Shown one piece after another: positions 1 to 11,964 of a DNA stretch of 64,000 nucleotides. Both the position numbers and the translations under genes were made by a program. Position 1 is the stretch's first letter, and each line of letters starts with the position of its first letter. The DNA is from Vanrija pseudolonga (lineage: Eukaryota; Basidiomycota; Tremellomycetes; Trichosporonales; Trichosporonaceae), in assembly GCF_020906515.1 (NCBI RefSeq), contig NC_085855.1, positions 496,001 through 560,000 of the forward strand. Direction: 5' to 3'. The notes under the pieces were generated by a model. The model was not told where the DNA came from. It searched no databases and saw only the letters and a program-made list of their open reading frames with translations.

Positions 1-816
1 GCGACGCCAACGCGCGTAATCTCGCTCGCTCGCACACAGCACAAGTCGTCAGGCTACATCGTTGTGGAGAAGCATACGCTACCAGACCTCACACCGCTAG
101 TCATTCGAAAGCTCCATCCGCCTCTCCACTTCTTCCCCTTACTGCCCCCGCCTACGCCACGACCCCGCCATGTGACCCCGGAGCCTGCGGCGTCCATCTC
201 TGACTTTGGTGGAGACGGAGGAGACACTTTCTGGGAGCCGCTTGGAGGTGCGGATATTGAGGACGTTGCTCTCCTCCAAGACGTGGGCATCAGTCCTCTG
301 AGATCGCCGGCAGTGAGAACTGCACCACGCTCGCCGCTCCTCCCGATACAGGCGGCTCGCCCCTCGTCGCCTCTTCTCAGCGCGCGCAAGTCATTCGTCA
401 CGCCATCCAGACCCGCCTGGCAACCAGAAGCACCGCCCCTGCCGTCGGTGCTCACCCTGCGTTCGCTCCTCACCACGCCTACGTCCTCCTCGTCGACACC
501 AGCCGCCGCCGCCCCGGAGGTACGACCAACACCTACACCCACCCAACAGTCGGATGCTCTCGATACCGAGTTTGCGTCCGAGGCAGCCAACATCCAGAAC
601 TCGTATGACTCGGAGCTCGACGCCGAGAACGCTCGCTTCGCTGCCCTTCTCGAGGCGGAGAGGCAACGCCACGCCCGCGCCGTCGCGGCCCTCGCGTCGC
701 GATACAAGGGCCAAGTGGAGCGCTTGAACCACGAAGTGGTGCGCACCGCGAATGAAATAGAAGGGGGACCGCCGGCGGAGACTGCAACGCAGCCTGCAGC
801 AGCCCCAGACGCATAA
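1..816 (+). CDS. Hypothetical protein, 5'-partial (3' part of a gene entering from the left)
   Basis: The frame is open from base 1 to the TAA at 814-816 and contains no ATG, so the true start must lie upstream of the window or in an earlier exon. Possible splice acceptors are visible at 37-39 (CAG) and 50-52 (CAG). The visible product is about 270 residues. The first two thirds are rich in Pro, Ser, Thr and Ala and look disordered. The last third, about codons 185-245, is charged and Ala/Glu/Arg-rich with the spacing of a coiled coil. No catalytic motif or known domain is recognised and I do not assign a function. It is convergent with RPL9. Confidence 0.55.
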   Translation, partial: ATPTRVISLARTQHKSSGYIVVEKHTLPDLTPLVIRKLHPPLHFFPLLPPPTPRPRHVTPEPAASISDFGGDGGDTFWEPLGGADIEDVALLQDVGISPLRSPAVRTAPRSPLLPIQAARPSSPLLSARKSFVTPSRPAWQPEAPPLPSVLTLRSLLTTPTSSSSTPAAAAPEVRPTPTPTQQSDALDTEFASEAANIQNSYDSELDAENARFAALLEAERQRHARAVAALASRYKGQVERLNHEVVRTANEIEGGPPAETATQPAAAPDA

Positions 817-1325
817 TCTATTGTACTCTTGTTGTATTAGAACCCTTCTGGGATGTATGTGTTCTTCATGGACCATGGACATGTGTCGGAGCCCCACACT
901 GGAGACGAGACGAAACTGACGGCAGCAAATTCGGCAGTTGGTAAGACATTGCAGGCTGAGGGACGGAGAGATCAGCAGTGATGGCCATCAACATGCAGCA
1001 GGCGCGTAGACTGAATGCGCTGCTGGGGGCTCCTCGCGCGTCGGAGGTGCGCAGATAGTTGCTAGAGTTGATGGTACCTGTGTGAGGTACACAGCCGTCG
1101 GACGAGTCCACAAGCCTCCCGCACCTCCTGGTCCCATCTCGTCCAGACGGATCTCCTCCCCATCGCCAGCCGCACGGTCAGCTCACTGACACAGGCCTGA
1201 CCCGTCTGCGCCGCCCGTCTCCGCGCGCGCTATCCACCCGCCCCGGTGCACCCACTCAACCCCCCACCCCCGTATGCGAATGATGGTACATGTGCCTACT
1301 ACGATCTGGCCATGTCCAAAGCCCT
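817..1325. other. Intergenic, between convergent gene ends
   Basis: This 509-bp stretch lies between the stop of the partial gene and the stop of RPL9. Only short, unconvincing open frames are present. It presumably holds the two 3' untranslated regions. Confidence 0.6.
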
Positions 1326-2291
1326 CTACTCGTCCTGAACGACGTTGGTGCGCTCGGAGATGTACACGCCGTCCAAGAACTTGCGGATATCCTTCTCCTT
1401 GACGCGGGTCTTGTCGGTGATGGAAGCAGCCGACTGGGAGACCTTCTCAATGTCGTTGCCCTGGATGATGAGCTCGTCCTTGATGTCCGAGAGGGAGACC
1501 TTGACGCCCTCGAGCATGGGGCAGTCACGGACGATCTTCTCGCCGAGGAAGTTGCGGATCTGGATCGAGGCGCCGTCGGCAGCGGGGATGGCGTTGATGG
1601 GGAAATGGGCGTAGACGAGCTTCATCTTGTAGAGGAAGCCCTTGGTGACACCGGTGATCATGTTCTCAACAGCCGACTTGATGGTGCGGAGGCAAGCAAC
1701 GTGCTTGCGGCCACCGTGCCAGACAGTGAAGGTGACCTTCTGGCCGACCTGAGGGGGTTAGTTGTCGCAACGTTTGGGGTGCAGGTCGGCCGCCAGGCAG
1801 GCAGATGCAGGACATGGACGGGCGGATCAGGACTGCCGCTTGTCGTAGTGTGGCCAACGCGAGTGCGATGTTGTCGAGGTCGTACGCGAGTGGGCGAAGA
1901 GAGACGAGCGTCGCTGGTGTCGATGGACGACGATTGCAGGTCTGAAGACGTTCAAGAAACCTTGAAGCGCCATCTCGCGGCTCGTCTGACCTCGCCAACC
2001 AGCGATCCCAGTGCTCTCTCCAGCGCGCCCTTGCCCCCATCTCGCTCGCGCTCCCTCTCCCTCTCGCTCCTCGCAGTCCTCGTCGTAGTTGTGTCCAGTC
2101 TATGCCCTGTTGACCTTGCCTGCCTGCCTTAGCCCGCTGTCTGGACTCACAATCTGGATGTCCATGGCGACGTGGCCAACGTTCTTGGTGAGGGTACCGC
2201 GGGGACCGGTGACGGTGATGGTGCGGGCCTTGACCTTGACGGTCACGTCGGCGGGGATGGCGAGGGTCTCGACCGAAGAAAGGTCCTTCAT
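1326..2291 (-). CDS. RPL9: 60S ribosomal protein L9 (uL6 family)
   Basis: Two coding exons, 2291..2151 and 1748..1326, are joined by a 402-nt GT-AG intron and give 187 residues, close to the yeast length of 191. The start is the ATG at 2291 (MKDLSS). Conserved L9 blocks are visible: GPRGTLTKN near residue 33, then NMITGVTKGF, YAHFPINA, IRNFLGEK and a C-terminal KDIRKFLDG. The protein sits near the stalk base and sarcin-ricin region of the large subunit. The intron is about ten times the size usual in this window, which is common for fungal ribosomal protein genes and often linked to regulated splicing. I looked for C/D-box snoRNA motifs in it and found none. Confidence 0.96.
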
Positions 2292-3616
2292 CTTTGGCCT
2301 GTGGGTGTGTGGATTGGGTTGGGTTCAAGATTTCGAGGTTGTCGACAGCGACGGGGATAATGGCAAAGCGGAGAGCGAGAGCGTAGAGTCGAGAACGAGG
2401 AGGGGCTAGGTCAGCTCACTGTCGCTGTCGTCGAGGCAGGTTTGACGCACGAGTTTTTGTTGAGGGTTGGAGAGTGCGCGACACTGCGTATGGACACTTG
2501 GCAACGAGCAGCGAGCAGCGCACGGAGGGCAGCGGCGACGGTGGGAGGTGGTGCTGCTGGCTGGGTGGTCCTCTGCCAGGCGAGAATCCTCCCCCCCTGC
2601 ACCCAGCCTGCACTTGCACCCAGGCCCGACCTCAGCCAAATTCCCTGCCACTTTTGCCCCCGCTCCACCCAGGCTCACGGCGGTAGGCGGGATTATGTCG
2701 ACGACACGGATGTGGTGGAATTTGTATGGAGTAGCGTTTTACGTAAACGAGTGTCTTATCACCGACTATACCACCGATAACTACGACGCGACCTGAGTGC
2801 TGAGTCCACCTGCATCACGTCATAAGAACAACAATAGCGATCCGTCAACAACAACAACCACAATAACAACAACAGCGACAAGAACGAGGTGCTCTCAGCT
2901 GCTCAGAGCACATGGATACTTGACTAAGGCCGTATCCACCACTCACTACTAACAGTGGCAAGATGTCCATCAGTCGATGTTTGCCGAGGTCAACAGACAT
3001 GACGGCTGCTCGCTGGCCGTGTTGTCGTCCCGCTCTCTCCCAGCCGTGGGGATGGATCAGCGGGGTGAGCACCCACCCGTGCCATTGTCCTACACCAGGC
3101 AGTGCTGGTGCGAGAGCGTGATGCCGAGTCCAAACAGTGGCCAGGTAGCAGCAGGCCATCACTTGCAAGCAGCAGGCAGTGAGGCCCCGCACCAACGACC
3201 ACTTCGTACTCCCATCTCACTCACGCCTTGTTTACCAAAAGTCCAGTGACAACAACCCCAGCTACCGGCCAACTCTCGCACCCGTCGCGCAGCGTGTATT
3301 ATGCCACAATGCCACGCGCCGGAGTCGTACGCAATGATCAGCGCGATTCGTACACCTCACCCCTTGCCACAACCCCACCAAGTGTGGCATTGGTGCGAGC
3401 GGGTGCACATGGATGGCTTCACCATCTCGTCAGTCCCGTCGCTATGTGTGTTGGGCGGCCGCGATTTCTACACGCGGAGAGTGTATAAATCGAGATTGAT
3501 CAGGGTGATGTTGGAGAAGCAATCACACCACCAACACACACACACACAGCCACTCAGCCACACTCACACACAGTGCCGCACCCATCCGCACCCACGCACA
3601 CACCACACAAGCCAAG
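2292..3616. other. Divergent intergenic region RPL9 / GATA factor
   Basis: About 1.3 kb of upstream sequence for both genes. The part from 2830 to 2880 is an imperfect CAA-rich run. From about 3530 to 3615 the sequence is strongly CA-rich and is probably the 5' leader of the GATA gene. No convincing coding frame is seen on either strand. Confidence 0.6.
3484..3490 (+). promoter_or_regulatory. TATA box upstream of the GATA-finger gene
   Basis: TATAAAT lies 127 bp upstream of the ATG at 3617 and is followed by a CA-rich leader. Position and sequence fit a core promoter element; transcription start is not known. Confidence 0.5.
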
Positions 3617-6365
3617 ATGGATGGATCGAACCAGCCCCCATCTTGGGGCCTCATGCCTCACCCTACCGACACGCTCGAGGACCAACTTAACGAGATGATG
3701 ATCGACTACGCTGCGGCGAAGTAAGTGCTGAGTGTTCGCGAGGCGCTGGTGGACACGAGGTGTGGGTGGCGGGCTTGCAGGCGAGTGCCACTTGCTTCGT
3801 GGCAGCGAGCTTCGCGGCGGCCTCGTGGCCCTGCCTCGCTTGATGGGGCTCGCCACCCCGCCGAAGTGAGATGATTACGGGGGTCTACGCACGCGCGAGC
3901 TGTGCATGGCATCGAGCGCGTGTGTGCCATCCGCCCTGGAACGGACACGCCACATCGCCGACCACACCATCTCTGCACCAGCCGTCGCCGTCGTCTCCCT
4001 GCTCTTTGCCCGCCGCCGCGGTGTCACGCAGCAGGCAGCAAGCCAGTCATCACTGGGCAAACACGCCCCAGTCATCACTTGCGCACGAGGCATCACTCGC
4101 CTGGTCGAGTCATCACTGGCGCCGCCCACCGCAGCCCACACCCCCACCACCCCACCACTCGCACCCACCATCAGTTACTTTAAATTGCAGCATTAACTAA
4201 CTGATCACAGCAACATCATTCTTTCTCCAACTGGCCCAGTTGAAGCTCCCTACTACACCACCACGCGCTCCCCAGCCTCCGAGCGCAGCCCTAGCCCCGA
4301 CTTCGACCCAAGCAGCCTCTTCCTCCCCGACCTCGCCACGCCCGCGCTCCCCGAGTTCCCCTACCAGCAGAACGAGCAGCACGCGCTCCCCGTCCCCCAG
4401 CAGCCGATCTTCAACGGCCTGACCGACGGCCAAGTCTATCATCTCTCCGTCGCAGAGGTCGCCAACCCCGCCACTGCGCCCGCACTGCCCGACTGGACCC
4501 CTTACACCAACATGTTCCAGCGCTACCCCGACCTCCAGCCCACCGAGGACACGCGCGGCGGCCACCCGACGCACGCACACGGCCACGAGACGTGAGTTTG
4601 TGTGTGTTGTGTGTCGCGGATGATGGCGCACACTGATGGTGGCGATGATGGTGGGATTGCGCACTGACCACCCCACAGTGGCGAATCCGCCCCCAACACC
4701 ACCACGCAGGCTGGTGGCAGCGACGCCAACTCTCACCCCCGCTCGGCGTACCAGGAGTCCGCCTTCCGCAACATGCCCCCGCAGGTCAACGGTGTCGTGT
4801 ACGAGTATGCGCACGGCTCGTTCGCCCCCCAGGCTCCTACCATCACTGCCCCGGCGGTTGCCGCCGCGCCTGCTCCAGCCCCTGCCCCTGCCCCTGCCCG
4901 TGCTCCCTCCCCCACTGTGGCACAGCCTCCAGTCCGCCATGCGCTGCCCCCCTCCCCGCAGGCGATCAACCACAACCACTACACGTACACCCAGGCTAAC
5001 AACAGTTCGTATCTCCATCTCCGCGTTACCGACCCGAGCTCGAACTCGAACTCGGTCTACGCTCGCCGCACTGCATACTCATACGCTACCTTAGACTTCC
5101 CCCAGCCGCGTGCTGCCGCTGGCGCTGGCGCCGCGGCGCCCTACCAGCCCGCGCCAGCCGTGCGCGCCATGCCTGCCCAGCCTGTGGCCTACCGCCCCGC
5201 GCCGACGGTCGGGCCGGCCATGCCTGTCCAGCAGCAGCAGGCGGCCTACCACCCCGCGCCGGAGGCAGTCCAGCCCCAGCCTCAGCCCGTGGCCTACAAC
5301 TACGGCCCGGCCGGCGGCCAGGGCTACCTCCCGCCCGACCTCCTGCGCAACCAGCCGCGTGTCCCCGCGCTCGGCGAGGCCGGCGGGTCCAACTACGCCG
5401 AGCGCTACGGCCCCGCTGGGGCTGCCCCGGCCCTCGGCGCCCCCGCGCCCATCCGCCCCAACCAGACGTTTAACCCGCTCGCCGACGACGACGACGCCTA
5501 CTACCCCGACGCGTACCGCTTCGACGACGCCTCGTCGGCCGGCTCGTCTTCGACCCCGCGCCCCCGCGGCCGCCCGCCCCGTGCCCGCAAGGACGGCGAC
5601 CCCGAGGACTACTCCGCATGGGTGGACCACGGGGCGGTGCCCCCTCCGCCGATCGCCCAGAACGGCCCCCCACACAAGGTGAGTCGTGGCTGCTTGCTTG
5701 CCGACATTAGCGCTGACCATGCCAGCTCAACCACGTGTGCTTCAACTGCGGCTATGTCGGCGTGTCGACGTGGCGCCGCTCGCTGCGCTACCTCGGCAAG
5801 ATGGTGAGTGCGGCGCGGCTTGGCTGGGGACGGACGTGGCATTCGGCAGAGCTAACCCCCACCCTCCCAGGTGTGCAACCGCTGCGGATGCTTCGAGAAG
5901 GAGAAGGGCGTCGACCGCCACTGGCACAAGGTCAAGGACGCGTTCCCGTACACGCACGCTGCTGAGCGCCGCCGCCGGCGCGACACGGGCGTCGAGCTCC
6001 CCGACGGCACCCCGGAGCCCAAGTGGGTCCGTCCGGTCACGGCGGGGCCCGCAGGCAGCGCGCGTACGAGCGCGCGCGCGAGCGCGAGTGCGAGTGCGAG
6101 CTCGGCGTCGCCAGCTCGCCGTTCGACCCGTTCGAGTGAGTCTCTTCTCCCCCACCCGCGCCGCGCAACCAGTGCTCACACTACAGCCCCGTCCGCCCGC
6201 GAGTCGCCGCTCCCCACCACCCCCGGCGCGGGTCCCTCCACCCCCGGCGGCGGGCCGGTACGCCACACGCGCCAGCAGCGCTCGGTCTCGCCGTACGCCG
6301 CGCCGCCTGCGCCGCCTGCCACGCCCGGCACGAAGCGCAGCCCCGGCCGCCCGCGCAAGAACTGA
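3617..6365 (+). CDS. GATA-type zinc-finger transcription factor
   Basis: Exons are 3617..3720, 4211..4591, 4679..5678, 5726..5803 and 5871..6365; the last probably contains a further 51-nt intron at 6136..6186, which keeps frame either way. The product is about 668-685 residues. The first two thirds are Pro/Ala/Gln-rich and disordered. A C-terminal finger starts CFNCG in exon 4 and ends VCNRCG in exon 5, a C-X2-C-X19-C-X2-C array with a WRR motif, as in fungal GATA factors. The loop reads GVSTWRR instead of the usual T-x-x-T-P-L-W-R-R. A basic Arg-rich stretch follows the finger. It should act in the nucleus on GATA sites. Intron 1 is long (490 nt). Target pathway (nitrogen, light or iron) cannot be told from sequence. 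Confidence 0.88.
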
Positions 6366-7115
6366 GCTAGGAGCTAGCAGCATGGCCGGCCTCGGTCGCC
6401 GCGCCGCTATCAGACAGTGCCCATCGCGCATCCATCCGTTGTCCTCGTCCGTCTCGACCCGTATTTCCGCATTTTCGACCCCTTTATCTCGTGCCCACCC
6501 CCAGGGAGTAGTAGCGAGCAGAGCGCGCTCCTCCCCATCCCCTTGTTATATACCTCATAACTCGTATCCGAATCACTCAGTCAAGACTATGCATTAGTCG
6601 CTTTAACGCTGGGTCTGTCTGAGTGGGGTAGCATCCCCGGTGTCAGTGAGCCAGCTCGGGGTAGAGTGTTGCTTTGTCGTGGGTAAGTACTCGTGTTTGA
6701 CCTAATGCGTGGGTATGAGGGCGGCTTTAGGTGTAAGCGAAGACATGTGCGTGGGCAAGAACCCACCCCTGTTATCCCTTATTGAATGTGCCCAAGGCCG
6801 TGACTGCCGCGAGCTGCATGCCCGAGACGCGAGACTGACGCGAGACATGGCCCCACTGCTCCGCCGCGCTGCCCACCCCCGGCGTCATGTCAAACGTGTG
6901 GCGCCGGCTAGCCACCACTCCCACCCGGCAACACGTTTCATCCGCCCCACGTTCATATCCGAACAACAATCAGTGGTTGATTCCCGGCTACCGGTTCCAA
7001 CTTTTTTATCCACTCAATTACACTCGCTCGCATGAAGGTGTATGTCTACAATAACCGAAACGCAGCTCGCTTGCACTAGCTAAACTATTGGGTGACCGCC
7101 GCCGCCGCCGCGCAT
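6366..7115. other. Intergenic, convergent ends of GATA factor and SEC14
   Basis: 750 bp without a supportable gene. Short open frames here lack conserved features. Confidence 0.55.
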
Positions 7116-8758
7116 TTAAGCCGCCGGCGCAACAGCGCCGTCACCGTTCTTGAGCGTGACCTGGTTGTGCCAAGGTCCGGCGTCCGAGAGAGAGCAGCCG
7201 CCGGGGCACTCGCAGGTGCCACCCAGGTTCTTGGGGAGGTTGGCCGCGTCGATGTAGTTGAGCAGCTCAGTCTTGTAGCCCTTGCCGAGAATGTGAATCT
7301 TGCGCTGGGTAGCCTCGTCGAGCCAGGGCTTGACAAGACCCCAGACTGTGGAGAAGAGGTAGGGCGCGTTGATGATGAACATGAAACCCATGGTCTCGGG
7401 GTAGTTGTTCTGGCCGATCGTGGACGCGGCCGAGACGTAGTCCTTGACCTTGTAGAAGGTCGAGATACCAGCGTTGTTGAGGTCGAGGATGGTGCACGAC
7501 GTCTCGACCTTGTGGCCGACAACCTCGGACGACGCGGGGAGGTAGTGCGACAGGAAGCGCTCGTAGCCGTCGACGAGGTGCTTGAGCTGGCGCTCCTGGG
7601 TGGTGAGCTTGTACAGGGCGTTGATGTCGATCTTGCCGAGCTGCTCAATGTAGACAGGTCGTCCCTCCTTGTCCGTCTTGTGGTAGAACTGGGGGTAGTA
7701 CTGGTCGACGGCGGCAGCCTCGGGGTAGTCGAAGCCGTTCCTGTGGTGGGTCAGCGCCGTGTTCGCGTGCGGTAAGGGGCAGGGCCTGATCGTCATGGGA
7801 GATCGCCATGTTGCGATGGTGCCAGAGATCTCCCAGATAGGAGCGAGACACGCCAGAACAACACCGCACGCCAGAACAAGGCGACACACGCTTGACCACA
7901 TCCGCACCGGCAATGCTGTGTGGCAGACACACCCCATCGCGCCATGCGAAGCGCGCCGCGCGAGCTTCTGGTCCGCAAGCTTCCCAGGAGACCTCGCACC
8001 CGTCGGCCAGCTTGCTTCGCAGGCTGCGAGAGCTCACACCCACACGAGCTCGCCGACCCACCCGCTCACCTCCGCCCGTACCGTCGCCGGCGTCTTCGCC
8101 GTCGCCTCCGCGCTGCCCCCTTAGCCCCACTCACAGAGCGATCTCGTCGGTGCCAAAGTCCTTGCGCCACTTCTCGTTGTTCTCCCACATGAGCTTGGCC
8201 TTGGGGATGTCAAACTTGCGGGCGCGGAGGAAGCGGAGGAGGGTAGCATCGTCGAAGCGGTTGTAGCCAATCTTCTTGATGGCCTCGTCGAGGTCGGCGG
8301 GGATCAAGCCCTCCTCGCTGAGGATCTTGCGGAAGTCGGCGAGCGTCTGGGTCTGGTGCTCGTCACTGTTGTTGGGAGACGCGTGGGCGAGGTCGTCGTG
8401 GGGTGTGTGTCAGGCGAGCGAGACGAGGGCGACGACGCGGTCGGCGGCAGGGCGGGTTGAGGACGTTGTCAGGGCAGGCAGGTGTGGGAGGAAGACCGTG
8501 CGTGGTTAGCTGTTGCTCATACGACCTGTTGTCGCCAGCGACGATGCTCTGGGCATCGGGCTACACGACGTCGACGCTGTACGCACAGGTGACCGGGGTG
8601 GCCGGAGAGAGGGTCCTTTGCGGGGGCCTGGGTGAAAGAGTTAGCGCCAGTGTTGCATGTCCGGACTCGGCCACCGAGCGTGCGTTGACGTGGGGTTGGC
8701 GGTGGTGGCCGTGGGAGTCGTCGCCGTCACGACAGGTAGTAGCGATACTCACAGACAT
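7116..8758 (-). CDS. SEC14: Phosphatidylinositol/phosphatidylcholine transfer protein Sec14
   Basis: Four exons, 8758..8753, 8627..8587, 8365..8135 and 7740..7116, give 300 residues, the usual Sec14 size. The first coding exon carries only ATG TCT. The second encodes the family's N-terminal LSGHPGHL-like segment and the third the CRAL-TRIO N domain ([22 protein letters not shown]). The last holds the lipid-binding CRAL-TRIO fold with [38 protein letters not shown] and a C-terminal SDAGPW block. The protein exchanges PI and PC and primes PI4P synthesis at the Golgi for secretion. Introns of 394 and 221 nt are long for this region. The exon chain was fixed by phase: only the donor GTGCGT after codon 16 restores the frame. 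Confidence 0.93.
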
Positions 8759-10273
8759 GATGGTAGAGAGTCTCTAGAGGGGGTTGTGGAATAGAATGAG
8801 AAGAGTGCAAGATGAACGAGCGTGTCGATGAGATTTCCCGAATTTATTCTAAAAGCACAGGAGGAAAGATGTTGAATGAAGTCTATGTCTCGGTGGTGTC
8901 AGATTGTGTGTGTGTGTGGTATGTGTGGTGGCCTGGTGGTGGTGGTTGGTGTCGGCGTTGGTGGTCACTAAGTGCGCGGCCAGGGAGCCACGGGGCGCGC
9001 GACGATACACGGGTACGGCACCACCACCCAAGCCAAGGGGCAAGCAGTGGGCCCGTCGCCTGCCCGATTGGAACCAGCCCAGCAGAAGCCAGGGAAGTCC
9101 CAGCCAGGCTGCAGGCTGCCGTTGTACGGCGAAGTGTCGTGGTGCCCATGGTGCGTGGTGCAAGCGTGGCCGGCCAGGGTGAGTGAGACTGGGTGAGATG
9201 CGCCAGGTGGGGCGGCAATGGAACAGGAATACGCGTCATTGGAGTGTAAAGATAGGCTCGGGTAATATTCTGCACGCCTATGATACAAGTAAACCTTTCC
9301 CTAGGCACGCTCCCTCATCCCTTCCCCCCTTGCCATTAAAGGACGCGGGGACGCGGGCCGCGCGCCGAGTGACAAGAGGGAAGGCTTTGGCTGGGCTGGC
9401 TTGGTCGTCACCCGCGTTTCCTTGGCCAAATTGAGGCGGCGGCGCGAGGGTGGGCGGTGGGCGGCGGAAGGCGTCGCGGCGCGGTGCGGCGTGCAGAGCG
9501 GTGCGTGGCGTGCGGTGCTCGTCGCGCGTCACGATACGACGATACGACACGGACTGGGATGAACGGTGCCTTGCCAGCACCAGTGCTAGGCCAGCCTGCA
9601 GCAAGCGGGGGCAATATCCTTACCGTGCCGTTCGTGCCGCCCCGCGCCGCGCGCCGCGTCCTCTGCAGTGCACCTCACCCGTGGCGCGCCGTCGTCGTCG
9701 TCGTCAGTGAACAGCATGGTGCAAGCAAATCAAAGCAGCGCGAATCAAGCACCAACATTGCACACAACACTTTGCTTTGCATCTCTCCCTTGCATCTCAC
9801 CCAGATCTGGATCGGGCTTGTTGTCGGGGGCCACATCGTCATTGTCCAGCCCATCCACTCGCCGACCGCCGCAGCACCCCCACGCCGTGCACGGACCGTT
9901 TGTCAATCTCTCCGGCGACCGAGCTCTCCCTGCGCCGCCGCCGCCAGCGCGCCAGCCCGTAACAGCTCTACTGCGCCGACGCCTCGTTTTTCGACCCCGT
10001 TCGAAACCCTCTGCATCGACGTGCGTGCTCGCGCCGTTGTTTTTCCCCTCTGGTCTTGCGCGCCCGCATTGTACACGGACGGCACGAGCGCAGCAAGCCT
10101 CGATTCTATTTTTCCCTGCGTTAATCTGTGTTTAGAGGCAGCCAGCAGCTAGTTGGACGCACCGACCTGCACGCCTGCCTGGCACTGCAGCGCACCACCC
10201 ACCCACTGCACCCCATTGTCACACACACACAAACACGAACAAACGACGGCGACACGCGACATCTCCTGCAACA
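8759..10273. other. Divergent intergenic region SEC14 / PEF protein
   Basis: About 1.5 kb. TG-rich and GGT-rich sequence lies around 8900-8960, and pyrimidine-rich leader-like sequence precedes the ATG at 10274. A 231-codon open frame at 9457-10152 has the composition of chance GC-rich sequence and no domain, so I treat the region as promoter and leader. Confidence 0.55.
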
Positions 10274-11964
10274 ATGTCCTTCCTTGGCAGGCCTTCTGCT
10301 GGCGATTCTCCCTTTGCCATTGGTGACCGTGCCATGCGCGACACTTCTTCTCCTCAACCTCCTCATCAGAAAAACCCACAACCACGCAACCCACAGCCTC
10401 CAGGTGCTGCATACATGGCCACCCCATCCCCTTACGGCTCGGTCAGCGACGAGGCACGTCGCCGATACGAGGAGCGATACGCAAAGAAGCGCGCAGAGGA
10501 CGATGCAAAGCGCCGTCAAGAGGAAGACGAAGCACGCCGCGCTCAGAACCTTCCTCCTCAGCAAGGCGGCGGCGGATACGGCCCTCCCCCTCCTCAAGCA
10601 TGGGGTCAGCCTCAGTCACACTCGCCATCCACGCCGCAGCGCCAGCCCACCGCTCCGCAGCACCAGGGGAGCTATCACCAGCCCCCTCCTCCTCAACAGG
10701 GCTATGGTCAGCAGCCGCCCCCTCAACAACAATACCACGCTCGCCCTCCTCCTCAGCAACAATACTCGCGTCCTCCTCCCCAGCACCAGCAATCGCAGGG
10801 CCCACCTCCTCAACAGCAGTATGCGCAGCCCCCGCCTAGGCTGGATTCGGCGCCAGGCTATGCCGGATCGCCGCAGCGACAGTACTCGCAGGCCCCACCA
10901 CCGAACCAGCAGGGCGCAGCTCTGAGCGCTGCTCAACGCGCCCAGTCCCCGCAAAACTACGGTGCGCCCCAGCAGCGGTACGAGTCGCCACCACCAAACG
11001 CATTCGCGGCCCATCACAACGCTCCCGTTGGCTCGCCATCGCCGGCCTCGACTCAGCCCCAGCGTGACCCTCGTCTTGAGCAGCAGCGGTACTCTGGAGG
11101 ATCTCAGTACGCCCAGCAGGCTCAGACTCAGCAGCAGGCGTACAGCGGCTACACGTCGCCGCCGCCTCCCCAGCAGCAGCAGCAGCAGGCCGCGCCTCCC
11201 CCTCAGCAACAGCAGCAGCAGCAGTACCAGCAGCAGGCTCCGCCACCCCAGCAGCAGCAGCAACGTCCTCCGCCGCAGCAAGTGTCGCCCGCGCCCCCAC
11301 CAGCTGCTTCCCCCGAGGATGAGCTCGAGACCTTGTGAGTGCTACCAAGTTTATTGTCCGCTGACGCCATAGGTTCAACCAGTTCGACTCGTCGCGAACA
11401 GGCCAGCTCAACTCGTGGGATCTGCAGCGACTGCTCGAGAAGGATGCGACGATGGAGGCACGCGAGGACTGCGTCAAAATGGTGAGGCATTATTTCCTGG
11501 CTGGAACCTAACACCGCCCAGCTCATGAGCATCTTCGACACGGACCGCAGCGGCTCGATCAACTTTATGGAGTTTGAGGGCCTGTACCGGTACATCCAAG
11601 ACTGGCACGGCATCTTCCGCCGGTTCGACCAGGACAATTCTGGCCTGATTGACCGCCGCGAGCTGCACGCCGCACTGCAAGGCTTTGGCTTCTCGCTCCC
11701 CTCTGACATGGTCCGCAAGCTCGAGAAGCGCTTCGCTCCCCCACCCAAGGCTGGCGAGGAGCGCGGCAAGGGCATTAGCTTTGACCGCTTCTTGATGGCG
11801 TGTGTCACTGTCAAGCACTATACGGAAGCCTTCCGGCGCTACGACCCCAACAACACTGGCACGGCGACGATGGACTACCATGCGTTTGTGGGTATCTCGG
11901 TCTTCGCGTTGGCCATTGCTGACCCATGCCACAGATGGACATTGTCATGGAGGCGCCAAGCTAG
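10274..11964 (+). CDS. PEF1: Penta-EF-hand calcium-binding protein (Pef1/ALG-2 type)
   Basis: Exons 10274..11334, 11373..11481, 11522..11887 and 11935..11964 give 521 residues. Residues about 30-350 are a Pro/Gln/Tyr-rich low-complexity region with many PPPQQQ and SPP repeats. The C-terminal 170 residues form five EF-hands: FNQFDSSRTGQLNSWDL (EF1), a canonical DTDRSGSINFME (EF2), a canonical DQDNSGLIDRRE (EF3), a degenerate EF4 and a weak EF5 (YDPNNTGTATMD). The Gln/Pro-rich leader plus PEF domain matches yeast Pef1 and human PDCD6/peflin, which dimerise and bind membranes or partners in response to calcium, affecting budding and COPII coat assembly. The 3' end was set by donor GTGGGT, giving the family-like ending FMDIVMEAPS. 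Confidence 0.9.

Noticed and set aside
1749-2150. snoRNA inside the RPL9 intron
   Set aside because: No RTGATGA/CTGA pair was found on the gene strand.
9457-10152. 231-codon open frame upstream of the PEF gene
   Set aside because: Arg/Ala/Ser-rich chance composition, no conserved motif, sits in a promoter-sized gap.
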